Assembly (NCBI GenBank): GCA_012267415.1
Contig: JAAXGN010000153.1
Span: 1 to 64,000, forward strand
Direction of reading: 5' to 3'
Origin: Candidatus Poribacteria bacterium
Lineage (GTDB): Bacteria; Poribacteria; WGA-4E; WGA-3G
DNA: 64,000 nucleotides
Of the stretch, positions 51,962 to 60,997 are shown in pieces. Under the pieces are notes generated by a model that made no database searches, was not told the origin of the DNA, and was given only the letters and a program-made list of their open reading frames with translations. Made by a program: the position numbers and the translations under genes. Position 1 is the stretch's first letter. Every line of letters begins with the position of its first letter.

Positions 51962-53758
51962 CTATACATTCTTTCTTTGCCGAGAAGCAAGAATACCAAG
52001 TTCTTCACGATATTTTTGCACCGTCCGACGTGCTACCTTTATTCCCTGCTCCTTTAGTGAATTACTTATCGCTTGATCACTTAACGGTTTGGCTGAATCT
52101 TCTTTACTAATCAACTCTTGGATAATTGCTTTCACCTGTTTTGCTGACACAGATTTGCCATGTGTTGTAGCTAATTGATTGCTAAAAAAGAACTTCAAAG
52201 GATAAGTACCTTGCGGCGTCTCTACATATTTGCTACTCGTGACACGACTCACCGTCGATTCATGAACACCTGCCATATCTGCCACTGTCTTCAACGTGAG
52301 GGGTTTAATCGCATTGGCACCATCTGTCAAGAAGTCAGACTGAATCTCAAATATCGCCTCGGTAACACGTTCAATCGTACGTCCTCGTTGTGTAATACTG
52401 CTTAGAAGATCAGCAGCATCACTGTATTTCTGTTCAATCCATTTCTTTGTTTCCGGTTCTAAAGTCTGGTTATCGTTTCGCATCAGATTAACATAGTACG
52501 GATTTATTCGCAAACGTGGCACATAGTCATCCAATGGAAATACACGATACTCACCATCTATCTCTTTGATCTGCACATCCGGGATAATACCTTGCACTGA
52601 GCCATGATGCTTCGCTAAATCTTTGACAGCAGGATCAGTGAAATATCGTCCTGGATACGGTGATAATGTGCTGATCCATCGGGATGCCTCCTGAATCTTG
52701 CTTCTTTCTACATCAAGTGATCGCGATATGTTGGTAATTTTATTATTCAACAAATCATCCAAATGTTCTTCCACAATGCATTTTGCTAAATCTAAAGGCT
52801 CCTCGCTACGACTTTTATCCTGACCATTAGAATTAAATGAATGTAACCTATGATGGTCTATCTGAAGACTTAACGTTTCTTTGATATCACGATAAGCAAC
52901 TCCCACGGGTTCAAATGTATTTTGGATCGTCTGAAGTACATCCTCCACATCAGACACCGAACAACCTACTTCACAAGCTATGTCTTCTAAAGTCAGTTCA
53001 TACACTGTAAGTGCATCGTCTTCCTTTACAACCGTATACGTCTTCAGTTCCTCTGTGTCATTTAGTATCCAATTATCTGGACTATTTCTACTGTCTACAC
53101 CTGACGATGATACATCCCTATTCATAATTTTAAATCTCTGTTCATCATCATCCTCTTCCGAGTGTTTGGCATTATCATTACTATATTGCAGTTGCTTAGC
53201 CAGCAGTACTTCTAATTCTGTGGATATAACACCATTCTCAAAATCCTGACAGAATTCAATTGGCAGTGAAAACAGTTTCATGACAAGCTGACCATCATCA
53301 TTTAAATTTCCAATAATCAACTCTCCTATTTCGCGTTGTCTATCGGTGAAAGGTGAATACTGAAGTTGCTGATAGAGAAATTCCTGTAGTGAAATTGCTT
53401 CAGCAACATCGGGTTCAGGGGTATCTGGATCAATTGCATTATTATTACCCGTTGCGACTGGTGTTCGTAGGTCATCAAACACAGAATGCCAATCAATATC
53501 AACTTCTGTATCTCTCTTATCTATATTAATTTCAGGCGTATTCAATTTTGGGGATGGGTCGTATTCTTCTTTATTCAGAGCAGTTTCATGTTCTTCCTCA
53601 ATTTCCAAAAATGGATTCTGCTGCATCTCTTGCTCAACAAATTGAGACAGCTCATATTGGGGTAACATCAACACCTTTATCGCTTGCTGCAACTTAGGAG
53701 TCATCACGATTCTTTGTTGCTGAGTCTGATGCTGAGTAAGTTTCGGCGTCATTTTCAT
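51962..53758 (-). CDS. rpoN: RNA polymerase sigma-54 factor
   Basis: Region I is Gln- and Leu-rich (MKMTPKLTQHQTQQQRIVMT PKLQQAIKVLMLPQYEL), followed by a long acidic region II (residues about 60-260). The core-binding region includes YFTDPAVKDLA, and DVQIKEIDGEYRVFPLDDYV PRLRINP is conserved. The helix-turn-helix is MAGVHESTVSRVTSSKYVET PQG. The RpoN box is ARRTVQKYREELGI near the end. The start at 53758 has GGAG nine bases upstream; the longer frame to 53809 has no ribosome site. Sigma-54 reads -24/-12 promoters with activator ATPases; none of those activators is in the window. Confidence 0.92.
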   Translation of the reverse strand: MKMTPKLTQHQTQQQRIVMTPKLQQAIKVLMLPQYELSQFVEQEMQQNPFLEIEEEHETALNKEEYDPSPKLNTPEINIDKRDTEVDIDWHSVFDDLRTPVATGNNNAIDPDTPEPDVAEAISLQEFLYQQLQYSPFTDRQREIGELIIGNLNDDGQLVMKLFSLPIEFCQDFENGVISTELEVLLAKQLQYSNDNAKHSEEDDDEQRFKIMNRDVSSSGVDSRNSPDNWILNDTEELKTYTVVKEDDALTVYELTLEDIACEVGCSVSDVEDVLQTIQNTFEPVGVAYRDIKETLSLQIDHHRLHSFNSNGQDKSRSEEPLDLAKCIVEEHLDDLLNNKITNISRSLDVERSKIQEASRWISTLSPYPGRYFTDPAVKDLAKHHGSVQGIIPDVQIKEIDGEYRVFPLDDYVPRLRINPYYVNLMRNDNQTLEPETKKWIEQKYSDAADLLSSITQRGRTIERVTEAIFEIQSDFLTDGANAIKPLTLKTVADMAGVHESTVSRVTSSKYVETPQGTYPLKFFFSNQLATTHGKSVSAKQVKAIIQELISKEDSAKPLSDQAISNSLKEQGIKVARRTVQKYREELGILASRQRKNV

Positions 53759-53845
53759 TGCGGTGCACTCCATTTTGAGAATACGATTACACTTTCTTAT
53801 GAATATCAAAAAAGTTCATTTAGAGTGATACTGACTAATGACAGA

Positions 53846-54598
53846 CTACGAGACAAAATTCTGTTTGGTATACTGGAAGTTATGTCCAAAATAGAGTTCT
53901 CTTGCCACTTCGCTTTCTAAGAGTTCCTCAGGTGTACCTGATAGCGTAATCTTTCCATCCGCAATCAGATAAGCTCTATTAACAATATTAAGGGTTTCTA
54001 CTGCATTATGATCAGTAATCAGAATACCCAGATTTCTGTTCCGCAAATGAAGTATCAGTTGTTTTATGTCAGCAACAGCAATCGGATCAATACCCGACAG
54101 CGGTTCGTCTAAAAGTATAAATTCCGGTTGTGCAGCCAATGCCCGTGCAATTTCCGCGCGTCGACATTCACCCCCCGAAAGGGTATACGCCTTACGATGT
54201 AATAGGTTAGAAATACCGAGTTCATCTGTGAATTCTTCGATCCGCGCCTCTCGTTCATTCTTCGGCATACCTCTCGCCTCCAGAATCGCTTCAATGTTCT
54301 GCTTCACAGTTAACTTACGAAAAATTGAAGTTTCCTGTGACAGATAACCGATACCGAGTCTGGCGCGTTTATACATCGGCAGAAAAGTTATATCACTATC
54401 TCCATAAGTAATCCGACCCGAATTTGGACGAATTAGTCCGACCATCATGTAGAATGTCGTTGATTTCCCCGCACCATTGGGACCTAATAGACCAACTATT
54501 TCACCTTGCTCCACAGAGACACTGACTTCATTAACAACGATTGGACCCCGCCGAGTATATCTTTTGACAAGATTATGCGCTTGAAACTCTGTTGACAC
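53846..54598 (-). CDS. lptB: LPS export ABC transporter ATPase
   Basis: The start is a GTG at 54598. Walker A is GLLGPNGAGKST, the Q-loop region is IGYLSQETSIFRKLTVKQNI, the ABC signature is LSGGECRRAEIARALA and Walker B is FILLDEPLSGIDPIAVADI, with the switch His in LITDHNAVETL. The LptB-specific NSGRITYGDSDITFLPMYKR ARLGIGYLSQE block is present. LptB powers extraction of lipopolysaccharide from the inner membrane with LptFG, which are not in the window. It follows lptC and lptA and precedes rpoN, the order known from Gram-negative genomes. Confidence 0.92.
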   Translation of the reverse strand: MSTEFQAHNLVKRYTRRGPIVVNEVSVSVEQGEIVGLLGPNGAGKSTTFYMMVGLIRPNSGRITYGDSDITFLPMYKRARLGIGYLSQETSIFRKLTVKQNIEAILEARGMPKNEREARIEEFTDELGISNLLHRKAYTLSGGECRRAEIARALAAQPEFILLDEPLSGIDPIAVADIKQLILHLRNRNLGILITDHNAVETLNIVNRAYLIADGKITLSGTPEELLESEVARELYFGHNFQYTKQNFVS

Positions 54599-54682
54599 GT
54601 TACTTTACCCTATATTCTCAATTAACGTAAAAAACCGTATACTGTGAAATGTCCCATGTAAATAGCATCCTACTTAACCCAA

Positions 54683-55714
54683 CTATTTTTCCTCATCACT
54701 CTCATCTTCATCTTCTTTATCACTTCCCTCTTCGTCTTCCTCATCACTTTCCTCTTTATCATCATTTTCACTTTCCTCCTTGTTTCCATCTTCCTCTTTA
54801 TCTTCCTCTTCACTTCCATCATCCTTTTCGCTTCCGTTTTCCTCCTCACTTCCATCCTTCCCTGCATCATCCCCTTCGCTCGGATCATCCTTTTCACTTC
54901 CATCATCCTTTTCGCTTCCGTTTTCCTCCTCACTTCCATTTTTCTCTACACTTCCATCCTTCCCTGCATCATCCTTTTCACTTCCGTCTCCCTCCTGACT
55001 TCCATCATCCTCCTCACTTTCTTCCTCTGGTATCGTTTGTGTAATCGTCACTTTGAATTTGACATCTCCGACTCCGGTCTGCTTACCAGTTGTTCTATTG
55101 AAGGTGAAGAGTTTAGTCTCAAGTCTATCATTATTCTGCAAGACTTCAACATTATCTTTAAGTGTAATGATGTTCGTAAGATTATCCATGACAGCGTGGT
55201 CGCAAGTAGCGAATATTTTATCGTCTCGTATCTCAACATTTCCGACTGCTATTATCTCTTTTGTCTCACCTGTATCAACATCGGTCTTAATCGTAATTCT
55301 GTCTGCGTTAAGAAACCCAATAATGTCACCTTTTTCGTTATGCCGCAAAGTTTTGGCTTTACCGATCAGAATCGTAGTGCCAGTTTTCTGATCCCGTTCC
55401 ATTTCATCTGAAGTACCTGTAATCACTTCCTTTTTAATATTTGTGGGTGTCTCTTCAGTATCTGTCTTGGTTTCTTCCTTCTCAGATGTCTTCTTGTCAT
55501 CTTCAGTGTTATTGGGTTCTACCTTCTTTTCTTCTACCTGTTCTACGACTGCTTCATCTGTGTTTTCAGTGTTAGTTTCTTCATCAGCAATTGCTGGAAT
55601 CAGGATCAGACACATTAGGATCGCTATGAAAGCGAAACAATTTCTCACGGTGTGCAAAAGATCACAGGATGGGTTGTTATTGCCTTTCATTATCTTGCCA
55701 TTCATCATCTTCAT
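54683..55714 (-). CDS. lptA: LptA/OstA-like protein with long acidic repetitive tail
   Basis: The start at 55714 has GAGGA six bases upstream. A signal region (FAFIAILMCLILIPAIA) is followed by an acidic linker. Residues about 95-230 form an OstA-like beta domain: EVITGTSDEMERDQKTGTTI LIGKAKTLRHNEKGDIIGFL NADRI, AVGNVEIRDDKIFATCDHAV, LKDNVEVLQNNDRLET. LptA forms the periplasmic bridge for LPS. Unlike usual LptA (about 170-190 residues), about 110 residues of Asp/Glu/Ser/Gly/Lys repeats (SEKDDGSEEENGSE-like) follow. The tail may bind cations or have grown by slippage in the DNA repeats. Confidence 0.75.
   Translation of the reverse strand: MKMMNGKIMKGNNNPSCDLLHTVRNCFAFIAILMCLILIPAIADEETNTENTDEAVVEQVEEKKVEPNNTEDDKKTSEKEETKTDTEETPTNIKKEVITGTSDEMERDQKTGTTILIGKAKTLRHNEKGDIIGFLNADRITIKTDVDTGETKEIIAVGNVEIRDDKIFATCDHAVMDNLTNIITLKDNVEVLQNNDRLETKLFTFNRTTGKQTGVGDVKFKVTITQTIPEEESEEDDGSQEGDGSEKDDAGKDGSVEKNGSEEENGSEKDDGSEKDDPSEGDDAGKDGSEEENGSEKDDGSEEEDKEEDGNKEESENDDKEESDEEDEEGSDKEDEDESDEEK
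54700..55020. repeat. degenerate tandem repeats inside lptA
   Basis: Minus-strand DNA repeats units such as GGAAGTGAGGAGGAAAACG and GGAAGCGAAAAGGATGATG, giving a purine-rich array. The block at about 54820-54860 recurs at about 54900-54940. The array is coding, and repeat number is likely to vary between strains. Confidence 0.7.
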
Positions 55715-56363
55715 TTATTTCCTCATCTTTAGGATATAGTGTAAATCTATTATTTGACATCTTAACAGTTTCAAGGTCCGGATTTGCTACCATCTCAGTA
55801 CCATACCATGTAGAATCTCCACGAACTATCTCAACTTCAACAGGTGAATAGAGGGTCCCATCTTTGTTCCGCCACTGGAGTTCATCTGTGAACAATTGAC
55901 CTTTTTCATTCATACCAACAACATCGTCGTATAGAAACAGGTCATTTTTGTTCTTACCTGATGGATAGTACTTTCCAGTCTTCGCGGTAATCTTCAATGA
56001 GATTTTACCGTCTTCATAGATTTCAACTATCGGATTCTGGACTATCATCTCGTTATTGGCAGGTCTGGAATTATGGCTGACCAGTTTTGACGAATCACCA
56101 ACAAGTGTCCACTTCAATATGCCAGCTTCTCTATGCTGTGTTGAAAAAGAATCCAATTGCTGGACAGGTAACGTCTCTGTCGGTTCACTAACGTCCTCTT
56201 CACGTTCACATCCAATAATGTATATAGGAAAGAAACAGTACAGACCTATAAAAAAGATGCAATTAAGAAATAACGACCTCTCCAAAAATCCGTTTACGAG
56301 ACTACGGTTGGGTTTTCCAACGTCTGTGCATCCAGATCCACTGTTCAGGATACTTCCGTACAT
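55677..56363 (-). CDS. lptC: LptC-like LPS export protein
   Basis: One hydrophobic segment (LNCIFFIGLYCFFPIYIIGC) is followed by a periplasmic beta domain: MIVQNPIVEIYEDGKISLKI TAKTGKYYP, NDLFLYDDVVGMNEKGQLFT DELQWRNKDGTLYSPVEVEI, GTEMVANPDLETVKM. This is the LptC/YrbK pattern, the link between the inner-membrane transporter and LptA. The segment ends in IIGC, a possible lipobox. The start is uncertain: the ATG at 56363 lies well inside the preceding acyltransferase gene, and a TTG at 56285 directly before the helix would be more usual. The stop lies 38 bases into lptA. Confidence 0.75.
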   Translation of the reverse strand: MYGSILNSGSGCTDVGKPNRSLVNGFLERSLFLNCIFFIGLYCFFPIYIIGCEREEDVSEPTETLPVQQLDSFSTQHREAGILKWTLVGDSSKLVSHNSRPANNEMIVQNPIVEIYEDGKISLKITAKTGKYYPSGKNKNDLFLYDDVVGMNEKGQLFTDELQWRNKDGTLYSPVEVEIVRGDSTWYGTEMVANPDLETVKMSNNRFTLYPKDEEINEDDEWQDNERQ

Positions 56364-57174
56364 ATTCTTCAATAATGCTGGTAAATTTCTGTGTATTAAC
56401 AACCAATTCTTGCTCTTTATCATCACACTGTTCTAAAGTTAAAGGTGGTTCAATTTTGACCAGATGTGTGTTATCAGGTTGACGCACAATAAAGGTCGGT
56501 ATGATCGGTGCACCCGTTCTATGCGAAAATGCAACTGGACTATATGGCGTATATGCAGGTTGTCCAAAAAAGTCAACAAACACACCGTTTACAGTCGTAT
56601 CAACATCAGCAACAATACCGAGACATCCATTACGTCTTAGACAACGCAGCGCATCTCTTATACCAGTATCCCTATCAATCGTGTCATATCCAGCCTTCTG
56701 TCTATATCTGACAACCAACGAATTCAGACTACGTGAACGCAATTCACGAACGATAGGGGTTACGGGTGCAACAAGTGCGGATATACTCGCAGCGAGAAGT
56801 TCCCAATTACCAAAATGACCCGTAATAAGTATGACACCATTACCTTCTGCTATCGCGTTCTCAACATGCTGAACCCCTTCAATTTTTACATATTTTCGTA
56901 TCTTCTCCACTTCCAACCTTGGAAACTGCATAAATTCTACGACAGTTTTACCTAAATTCTCAAAACACTTCTTCGCAATTACTTTAATCTCATGGTCATC
57001 TGAAAAATCTATACTCTGATGGATATGCTTACAAGCCAAGTTTCTCTGCTCTTTGGCAAACCAATAAACAAATACACCTAACCAACCACCAAGAATCAAT
57101 GCAGCCGATCTTGGTAGTAGAGACACACAAAACCCTATCAGTTTGGCGGTAATTCCATAACACCAATCTTTCAT
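56302..57174 (-). CDS. lipid A biosynthesis acyltransferase (LpxL/HtrB family)
   Basis: The 290 residues have an N-terminal helix and the acyltransferase motif ITGHFGNWELLA, whose GHFGNWE corresponds to the catalytic HxxxxE box. Other blocks are RDTGIRDALRCLRRNGCLGI VADVDTTVNGVFVDFFGQPA, RTGAPIIPTFIVRQP and a late YPEQWIWMHRRWK, all typical of LpxL/LpxM proteins. It probably adds a secondary acyl chain to lipid A or a similar lipid. With lptC, lptA and lptB downstream it supports an LPS-bearing outer membrane. Confidence 0.85.
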   Translation of the reverse strand: MKDWCYGITAKLIGFCVSLLPRSAALILGGWLGVFVYWFAKEQRNLACKHIHQSIDFSDDHEIKVIAKKCFENLGKTVVEFMQFPRLEVEKIRKYVKIEGVQHVENAIAEGNGVILITGHFGNWELLAASISALVAPVTPIVRELRSRSLNSLVVRYRQKAGYDTIDRDTGIRDALRCLRRNGCLGIVADVDTTVNGVFVDFFGQPAYTPYSPVAFSHRTGAPIIPTFIVRQPDNTHLVKIEPPLTLEQCDDKEQELVVNTQKFTSIIEEYVRKYPEQWIWMHRRWKTQP

Positions 57175-57462
57175 TAGGAATATAGTATACCAAATTTACG
57201 GCAGATTTACAAACAAAAATGAATCACATGCACACCTGAATTATACAGAATTATCATATTACTTTGTTGTTTAATGAATGAAATTCTTTGATATTTCTGT
57301 TTTCATACTTTTTCTACAGTAGTCTATTCAGTTGTCACAAGATCAACAGTGCTTGATTTTTCATCCTTTCTTCAGTTATAGTAAAATATATGTGAACATA
57401 TAGCCACGCGCAAAGAAATCAGTACAGAATCATCAAAACATCGGTAACAGAACAGATATACT

Positions 57463-58782
57463 ATGTTGAAAACTGAAAGTATTAACAAACAGATCTTTAG
57501 ACTCTCAATCCCCAACATTATAAGCAATTTCTCTGTGCCACTCTTAGGTGCAGTTGATACAGCATTGATGGGACGTTTAGATAACAAACTTTATCTCGGT
57601 GCCCTTGGAATCGGTAGTATTCTGTTCAGTTTTATCTATTGGGGTTTCGGTTTCATTCGAATGGCATCAACTGGACTAACCGCACAAGCCTATGGAGAAG
57701 ACAATCCTAAAGAATGTGGTCTATTACTACAGCGGAGTATTGGTATCGGTATAATCTGTAGTCTTCTATTGGTGGTCCTGCAATGGTTTCTTGCGGATGT
57801 GAGTTTTATACTAATGACCGCAAGTCCGGAAGTTGAAAAGCTGACACGAACCTATTTTCACATACGCATCTATGCTGCGCCAGCGGCACTCTGTTTACAT
57901 GCATTTCACGGTGTTTTTTTGGGTTTACAGAACGCAAAATATCCAATGGTATTGACAGTGTCTGTAAACATTGTTAACATCGTCCTGAATATTGTGTTTG
58001 TGATTTTCCTTGGAATGAAAATAGAAGGCGTAGCCTATGCAACTGTTGTTGCACAATATGTAGGTCTAATTCTGGCTGGAATCATGTTTGCTTTTCGTTA
58101 TAGACACCTTATAACCACATGGAACTTATCTATAATCCTTGAACCTTCCCAACTGAGACGTTTGCTAAGTATCAGTAGTGATATTTTCATACGCACACTC
58201 TGTCTCATATTTAGTCAAGCATACTTCATGGCAAGATCGGCTGCTTTAGGGGATACAGTTTTAGCGATTAACACAATTCTCTTACAATATATCTATCTAC
58301 TCGCTTACGCAATTGATGGGTTTGCATTTGCAGCAGAGAGTATGATAGGAAAGTATAAGGGGTCTAAGGATATGTTAAACTTGAAACGAACTACACAACT
58401 AATATTCTTGTGGTCGTTCTTATTTGGTGGGACGTTCATGTTAGTCTTCATAGTGTATAGTAGAGAATTACTCACTGTTTTCACAGATAAAGAATTACTG
58501 ATAGAACAAGCTGCACCTTATCTGATATGGATCGTAATAGCACCTATCGTGAATGTCGCAGCGTATATTTGGGATGGGATATTTCTCGGAGCAACCGCTT
58601 CAAAACCTTTACGGGATTCGATGATCCTAACGATGGTCGTGTTTTTGATAGCAGCACATCTACTTGCACCGTATGGTAATCATGGTCTCTGGGGAGCACT
58701 AACCGTATTTCTTGTCAGTCGAGGAGTAGCATTGACGATTCTATCAAGAAAACACCTTTTCAAATCAAGTCAAAACGTTTGA
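57463..58782 (+). CDS. MATE-family efflux transporter (DinF-like)
   Basis: About 12 membrane helices in 439 residues. The N-terminal half has IFRLSIPNIISNFSVPLLGA VDTALMGRL and ALGIGSILFSFIYWGFGFIR MASTGLTAQAYGE, both typical of DinF-branch MATE proteins. The second half repeats the pattern (AYAIDGFAFAAESMIGKYKG). Such proteins export cationic drugs or organic acids using Na+ or H+. No nearby regulator was seen. No clear Shine-Dalgarno sequence precedes the ATG. The 288 bases before it hold nothing recognisable. Confidence 0.85.
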   Translation: MLKTESINKQIFRLSIPNIISNFSVPLLGAVDTALMGRLDNKLYLGALGIGSILFSFIYWGFGFIRMASTGLTAQAYGEDNPKECGLLLQRSIGIGIICSLLLVVLQWFLADVSFILMTASPEVEKLTRTYFHIRIYAAPAALCLHAFHGVFLGLQNAKYPMVLTVSVNIVNIVLNIVFVIFLGMKIEGVAYATVVAQYVGLILAGIMFAFRYRHLITTWNLSIILEPSQLRRLLSISSDIFIRTLCLIFSQAYFMARSAALGDTVLAINTILLQYIYLLAYAIDGFAFAAESMIGKYKGSKDMLNLKRTTQLIFLWSFLFGGTFMLVFIVYSRELLTVFTDKELLIEQAAPYLIWIVIAPIVNVAAYIWDGIFLGATASKPLRDSMILTMVVFLIAAHLLAPYGNHGLWGALTVFLVSRGVALTILSRKHLFKSSQNV

Positions 58783-58882
58783 CAAAAAGTCTGCATGTAT
58801 GTAAAATTATAAAAATGATCCGAAAGATCAATATAAGAAACAGAACGACTTATTCATAAAAGTAATGTCTTAAGGAGTTTAT

Positions 58883-59686
58883 ATGTCAACAGATACACGA
58901 ATCGTTTTTGTCGCTGGAAGAGCAAGTCATGGGAGTGGTTCCCATGAACATCCAGCTGGGTGTTCATTTTTAGCAGACCGACTAAACGATGCAGTTGAGA
59001 ACATGGAAGCAGTTGTTTATCAGGGTTGGCCCTCAGAACCATCCGCTTTTGATAATACAGATGCAATTATCGTCTACTCAGACGGCGGTGGGGGACATCC
59101 GAGTATCCCGCACCTACAACAGGTTTCGCAATTGGCCGCTAAGGGAATCGGAATTGCAATGCTGCATTACGCAGTTGAAGTGCCGAAAGGTGAAGCAGGA
59201 GACGGTTTTTTGGATTGGATCGGCGGCTATTTTGAAACACACCTATCGGTCAACCCGCATTGGACTGCTGACTTCACCGCATTTCCAGATCATCCGACAA
59301 CCCAAGGTCTAACACCTTTTGCACTGGAAGACGAATGGTACTACCACATGCGGTTTCGTGAGAATATGCAGGGTGTTACACCGGTATTAAGCGCAATCGC
59401 ACCAGAGTCTACACTCACAAGACCTGACGGGCCTCACAGTGGAAATCCACATGTCCGTGCATCTGTGGCAAAAGGCGAACCACAACATCTGGGTTGGTGT
59501 GTAGAACGAGAAGATGGAGGGCGCGGATTCGGATTCACAGGTGGACACTACCACAAAAACTGGGGACACGACAACCTAAGGAAATTCATTCTGAACGCTA
59601 TCGCATGGACAGCAAAAGTTGAAATACCTGAGGACGGTATATCTACCCCTACACCAACAGAGGATGAACTAAACTCATACCTGTAA
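58883..59686 (+). CDS. ThuA-like domain protein
   Basis: A class I glutamine-amidotransferase-like fold without a catalytic Cys at the usual place: RIVFVAGRASHGSGSHEHPA G, AIIVYSDGGGGHPSI, GIAMLHYAVEVP, FLDWIGGYFETHLSVNPHWT ADF, GLTPFALEDEWYYHMRF and GRGFGFTGGHYHKNWGHDNL RKFILNAIAWTAK. ThuA proteins are linked to trehalose or other sugar use. Their activity is unclear; some convert 3-keto sugars. AAGGAG precedes the ATG. The phytanoyl-CoA dioxygenase-like gene follows on the same strand. Confidence 0.8.
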   Translation: MSTDTRIVFVAGRASHGSGSHEHPAGCSFLADRLNDAVENMEAVVYQGWPSEPSAFDNTDAIIVYSDGGGGHPSIPHLQQVSQLAAKGIGIAMLHYAVEVPKGEAGDGFLDWIGGYFETHLSVNPHWTADFTAFPDHPTTQGLTPFALEDEWYYHMRFRENMQGVTPVLSAIAPESTLTRPDGPHSGNPHVRASVAKGEPQHLGWCVEREDGGRGFGFTGGHYHKNWGHDNLRKFILNAIAWTAKVEIPEDGISTPTPTEDELNSYL

Positions 59687-59734
59687 TGGTATTATACCAT
59701 CTCTAATTGATAATACTTCTTTATTTTTATTGTA

Positions 59735-59755
59735 GCACAATCTGTTAGATTGTGC
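59735..59755. repeat. short perfect hairpin
   Basis: GCACAATCT and AGATTGTGC are separated by three bases, with GTA before it, giving the same GTAGCACA start as the repeats at 33.7-34.0 kb. It lies after a T-rich stretch between the ThuA and PhyH-like genes. Confidence 0.5.
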
Positions 59756-59844
59756 CGTTCTCCGTTCCAAATTCAAAAAGTTGGTAATAATGGAGAATCT
59801 AATAGAAATGGTATTACATATCAAGATCTAACTCAGGAGGAAAA

Positions 59845-60699
59845 ATGGATCAGGAACATCTGGATTATCTGTTTGACCTGCGGGGTTATCTGATTTTAGA
59901 GAACGCTATCTCTGAAGATGACCTCGCTAAGATAAACGAATGGATAGATACCCATTGGGAATATGTGGAACAACCTTGGGAACCGAATGATGAAAACAGA
60001 CGTATTCCGCGATGGATAGGTAATATTGAAACCCATACCTACAATGTTGAGAATGGCGTAAATTTCCAAAACATCATTGAGGGTGGGGAGGTATTTCGCA
60101 AACTCATTGACTATCCAGCATGGATAAATATGATTCGCAAGTATGTTCATGAGGTTAACGGATTGTCTATTCACGAGAATTTCTTGAATGTGCGTGGACC
60201 AGGTGGGTTCATCCATATCCACTGTGGTGGACATGTTCCGCTCAGTTATCTAACGTTCCGTCAGATCAACACAGGTGAATGGCTGGTAGGACAGATAAAT
60301 GTCTTAATGGCATTGAACGATATTGGACCCGGTGACGGTGCTCCTGTGCTAATCCCTGGTAGCCATAAATGTTCTGAAATACACCCACGTTTGAAGCATG
60401 ACGGTAAGGGAATCGTATACGATGGGTATACTGGAAAACCTGCAGGCTCGGCATTTGCAACACAAGAGGTACATCTGAAAGCCGGTGATGTCGTGATGTT
60501 CACGGATGCAATTACGCACGGTTCAGCGGAACGCACAAATCCCGGATATCGCAGGTCAATCGTCTATCGTTATTCACCGAAATATGTTAGAGAACGTTTT
60601 GACTATCCGTATTCAGACGCGTTATTAGAAAGTTTGACTCCTGATCAACGGAGAATTATACAGCCAAATGCACCACGACGACCACCACAGGTTGCATAG
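59845..60699 (+). CDS. phytanoyl-CoA dioxygenase (PhyH)-like protein
   Basis: The jelly-roll oxygenase pattern is visible: DLFDLRGYLILENAIS-like N-terminal block, ENFLNVRGPGGFIHIHCGGH, LMALNDIGPGDGAPVLIPGS HK, then LKAGDVVMFTDAITHGSAER TNPGYRRSIVYRY. Family members use Fe(II) and 2-oxoglutarate to hydroxylate small molecules. The distal His is H225 and the 2-oxoglutarate-binding Arg is near 236. The usual His-x-Asp reads H126-C-G, so the carboxylate ligand is missing, as in Fe/2OG halogenases and in many PhyH-like proteins of unknown activity. AGGAGG precedes the ATG. Confidence 0.8.
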   Translation: MDQEHLDYLFDLRGYLILENAISEDDLAKINEWIDTHWEYVEQPWEPNDENRRIPRWIGNIETHTYNVENGVNFQNIIEGGEVFRKLIDYPAWINMIRKYVHEVNGLSIHENFLNVRGPGGFIHIHCGGHVPLSYLTFRQINTGEWLVGQINVLMALNDIGPGDGAPVLIPGSHKCSEIHPRLKHDGKGIVYDGYTGKPAGSAFATQEVHLKAGDVVMFTDAITHGSAERTNPGYRRSIVYRYSPKYVRERFDYPYSDALLESLTPDQRRIIQPNAPRRPPQVA

Positions 60700-60736
60700 T
60701 CCGCGAATCGAGTCATTACATAGAGAGGGAGGGTTA

Positions 60737-60991
60737 ATGATGCAAAGAATGGACTTACAAAAACAAGCGACTATGTTAATCGAACAACTCTCTACTGAAA
60801 AACTTGAAGAGGTAGTTCATTATCTTGCTGCTCTTCGAGGTAAAGACACGCGAAATGCATCACCTTTACCTGATGGAGAGATTCCACAAAAGGGACTTGG
60901 AACATTAATCCACAAGCTTTTCAAACGTTTCGGTGGTGTAGAACTTAACATCCCCCCACGGGAATCAATGCGAGAATCCCCTCGCTTTTAG
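60737..60991 (+). CDS. small antitoxin-like protein (DUF2281-like N-terminus)
   Basis: GAGGGAGGG precedes two adjacent ATG codons at 60737 and 60740. The opening LQKQATMLIEQLSTEKLEEV VHYLAALRGK is the helical start of DUF2281-type antitoxin-like proteins (xxxxIxxLxxExLxEVxxFxxxL). The rest is a short basic tail with no DNA-binding fold seen. No toxin gene is adjacent, so it may be an orphan or have another role. It lies six bases before argH and is probably on one message with it. Confidence 0.55.
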   Translation: MMQRMDLQKQATMLIEQLSTEKLEEVVHYLAALRGKDTRNASPLPDGEIPQKGLGTLIHKLFKRFGGVELNIPPRESMRESPRF

Positions 60992-60997
60992 AAAAAT

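Noticed and set aside
54649..55044. Plus-strand open frame rich in His, Pro and Phe opposite lptA
   Set aside because: It is the antisense reading of the acidic repeats in lptA; its composition is an artefact of the repeat and no ribosome site precedes it.
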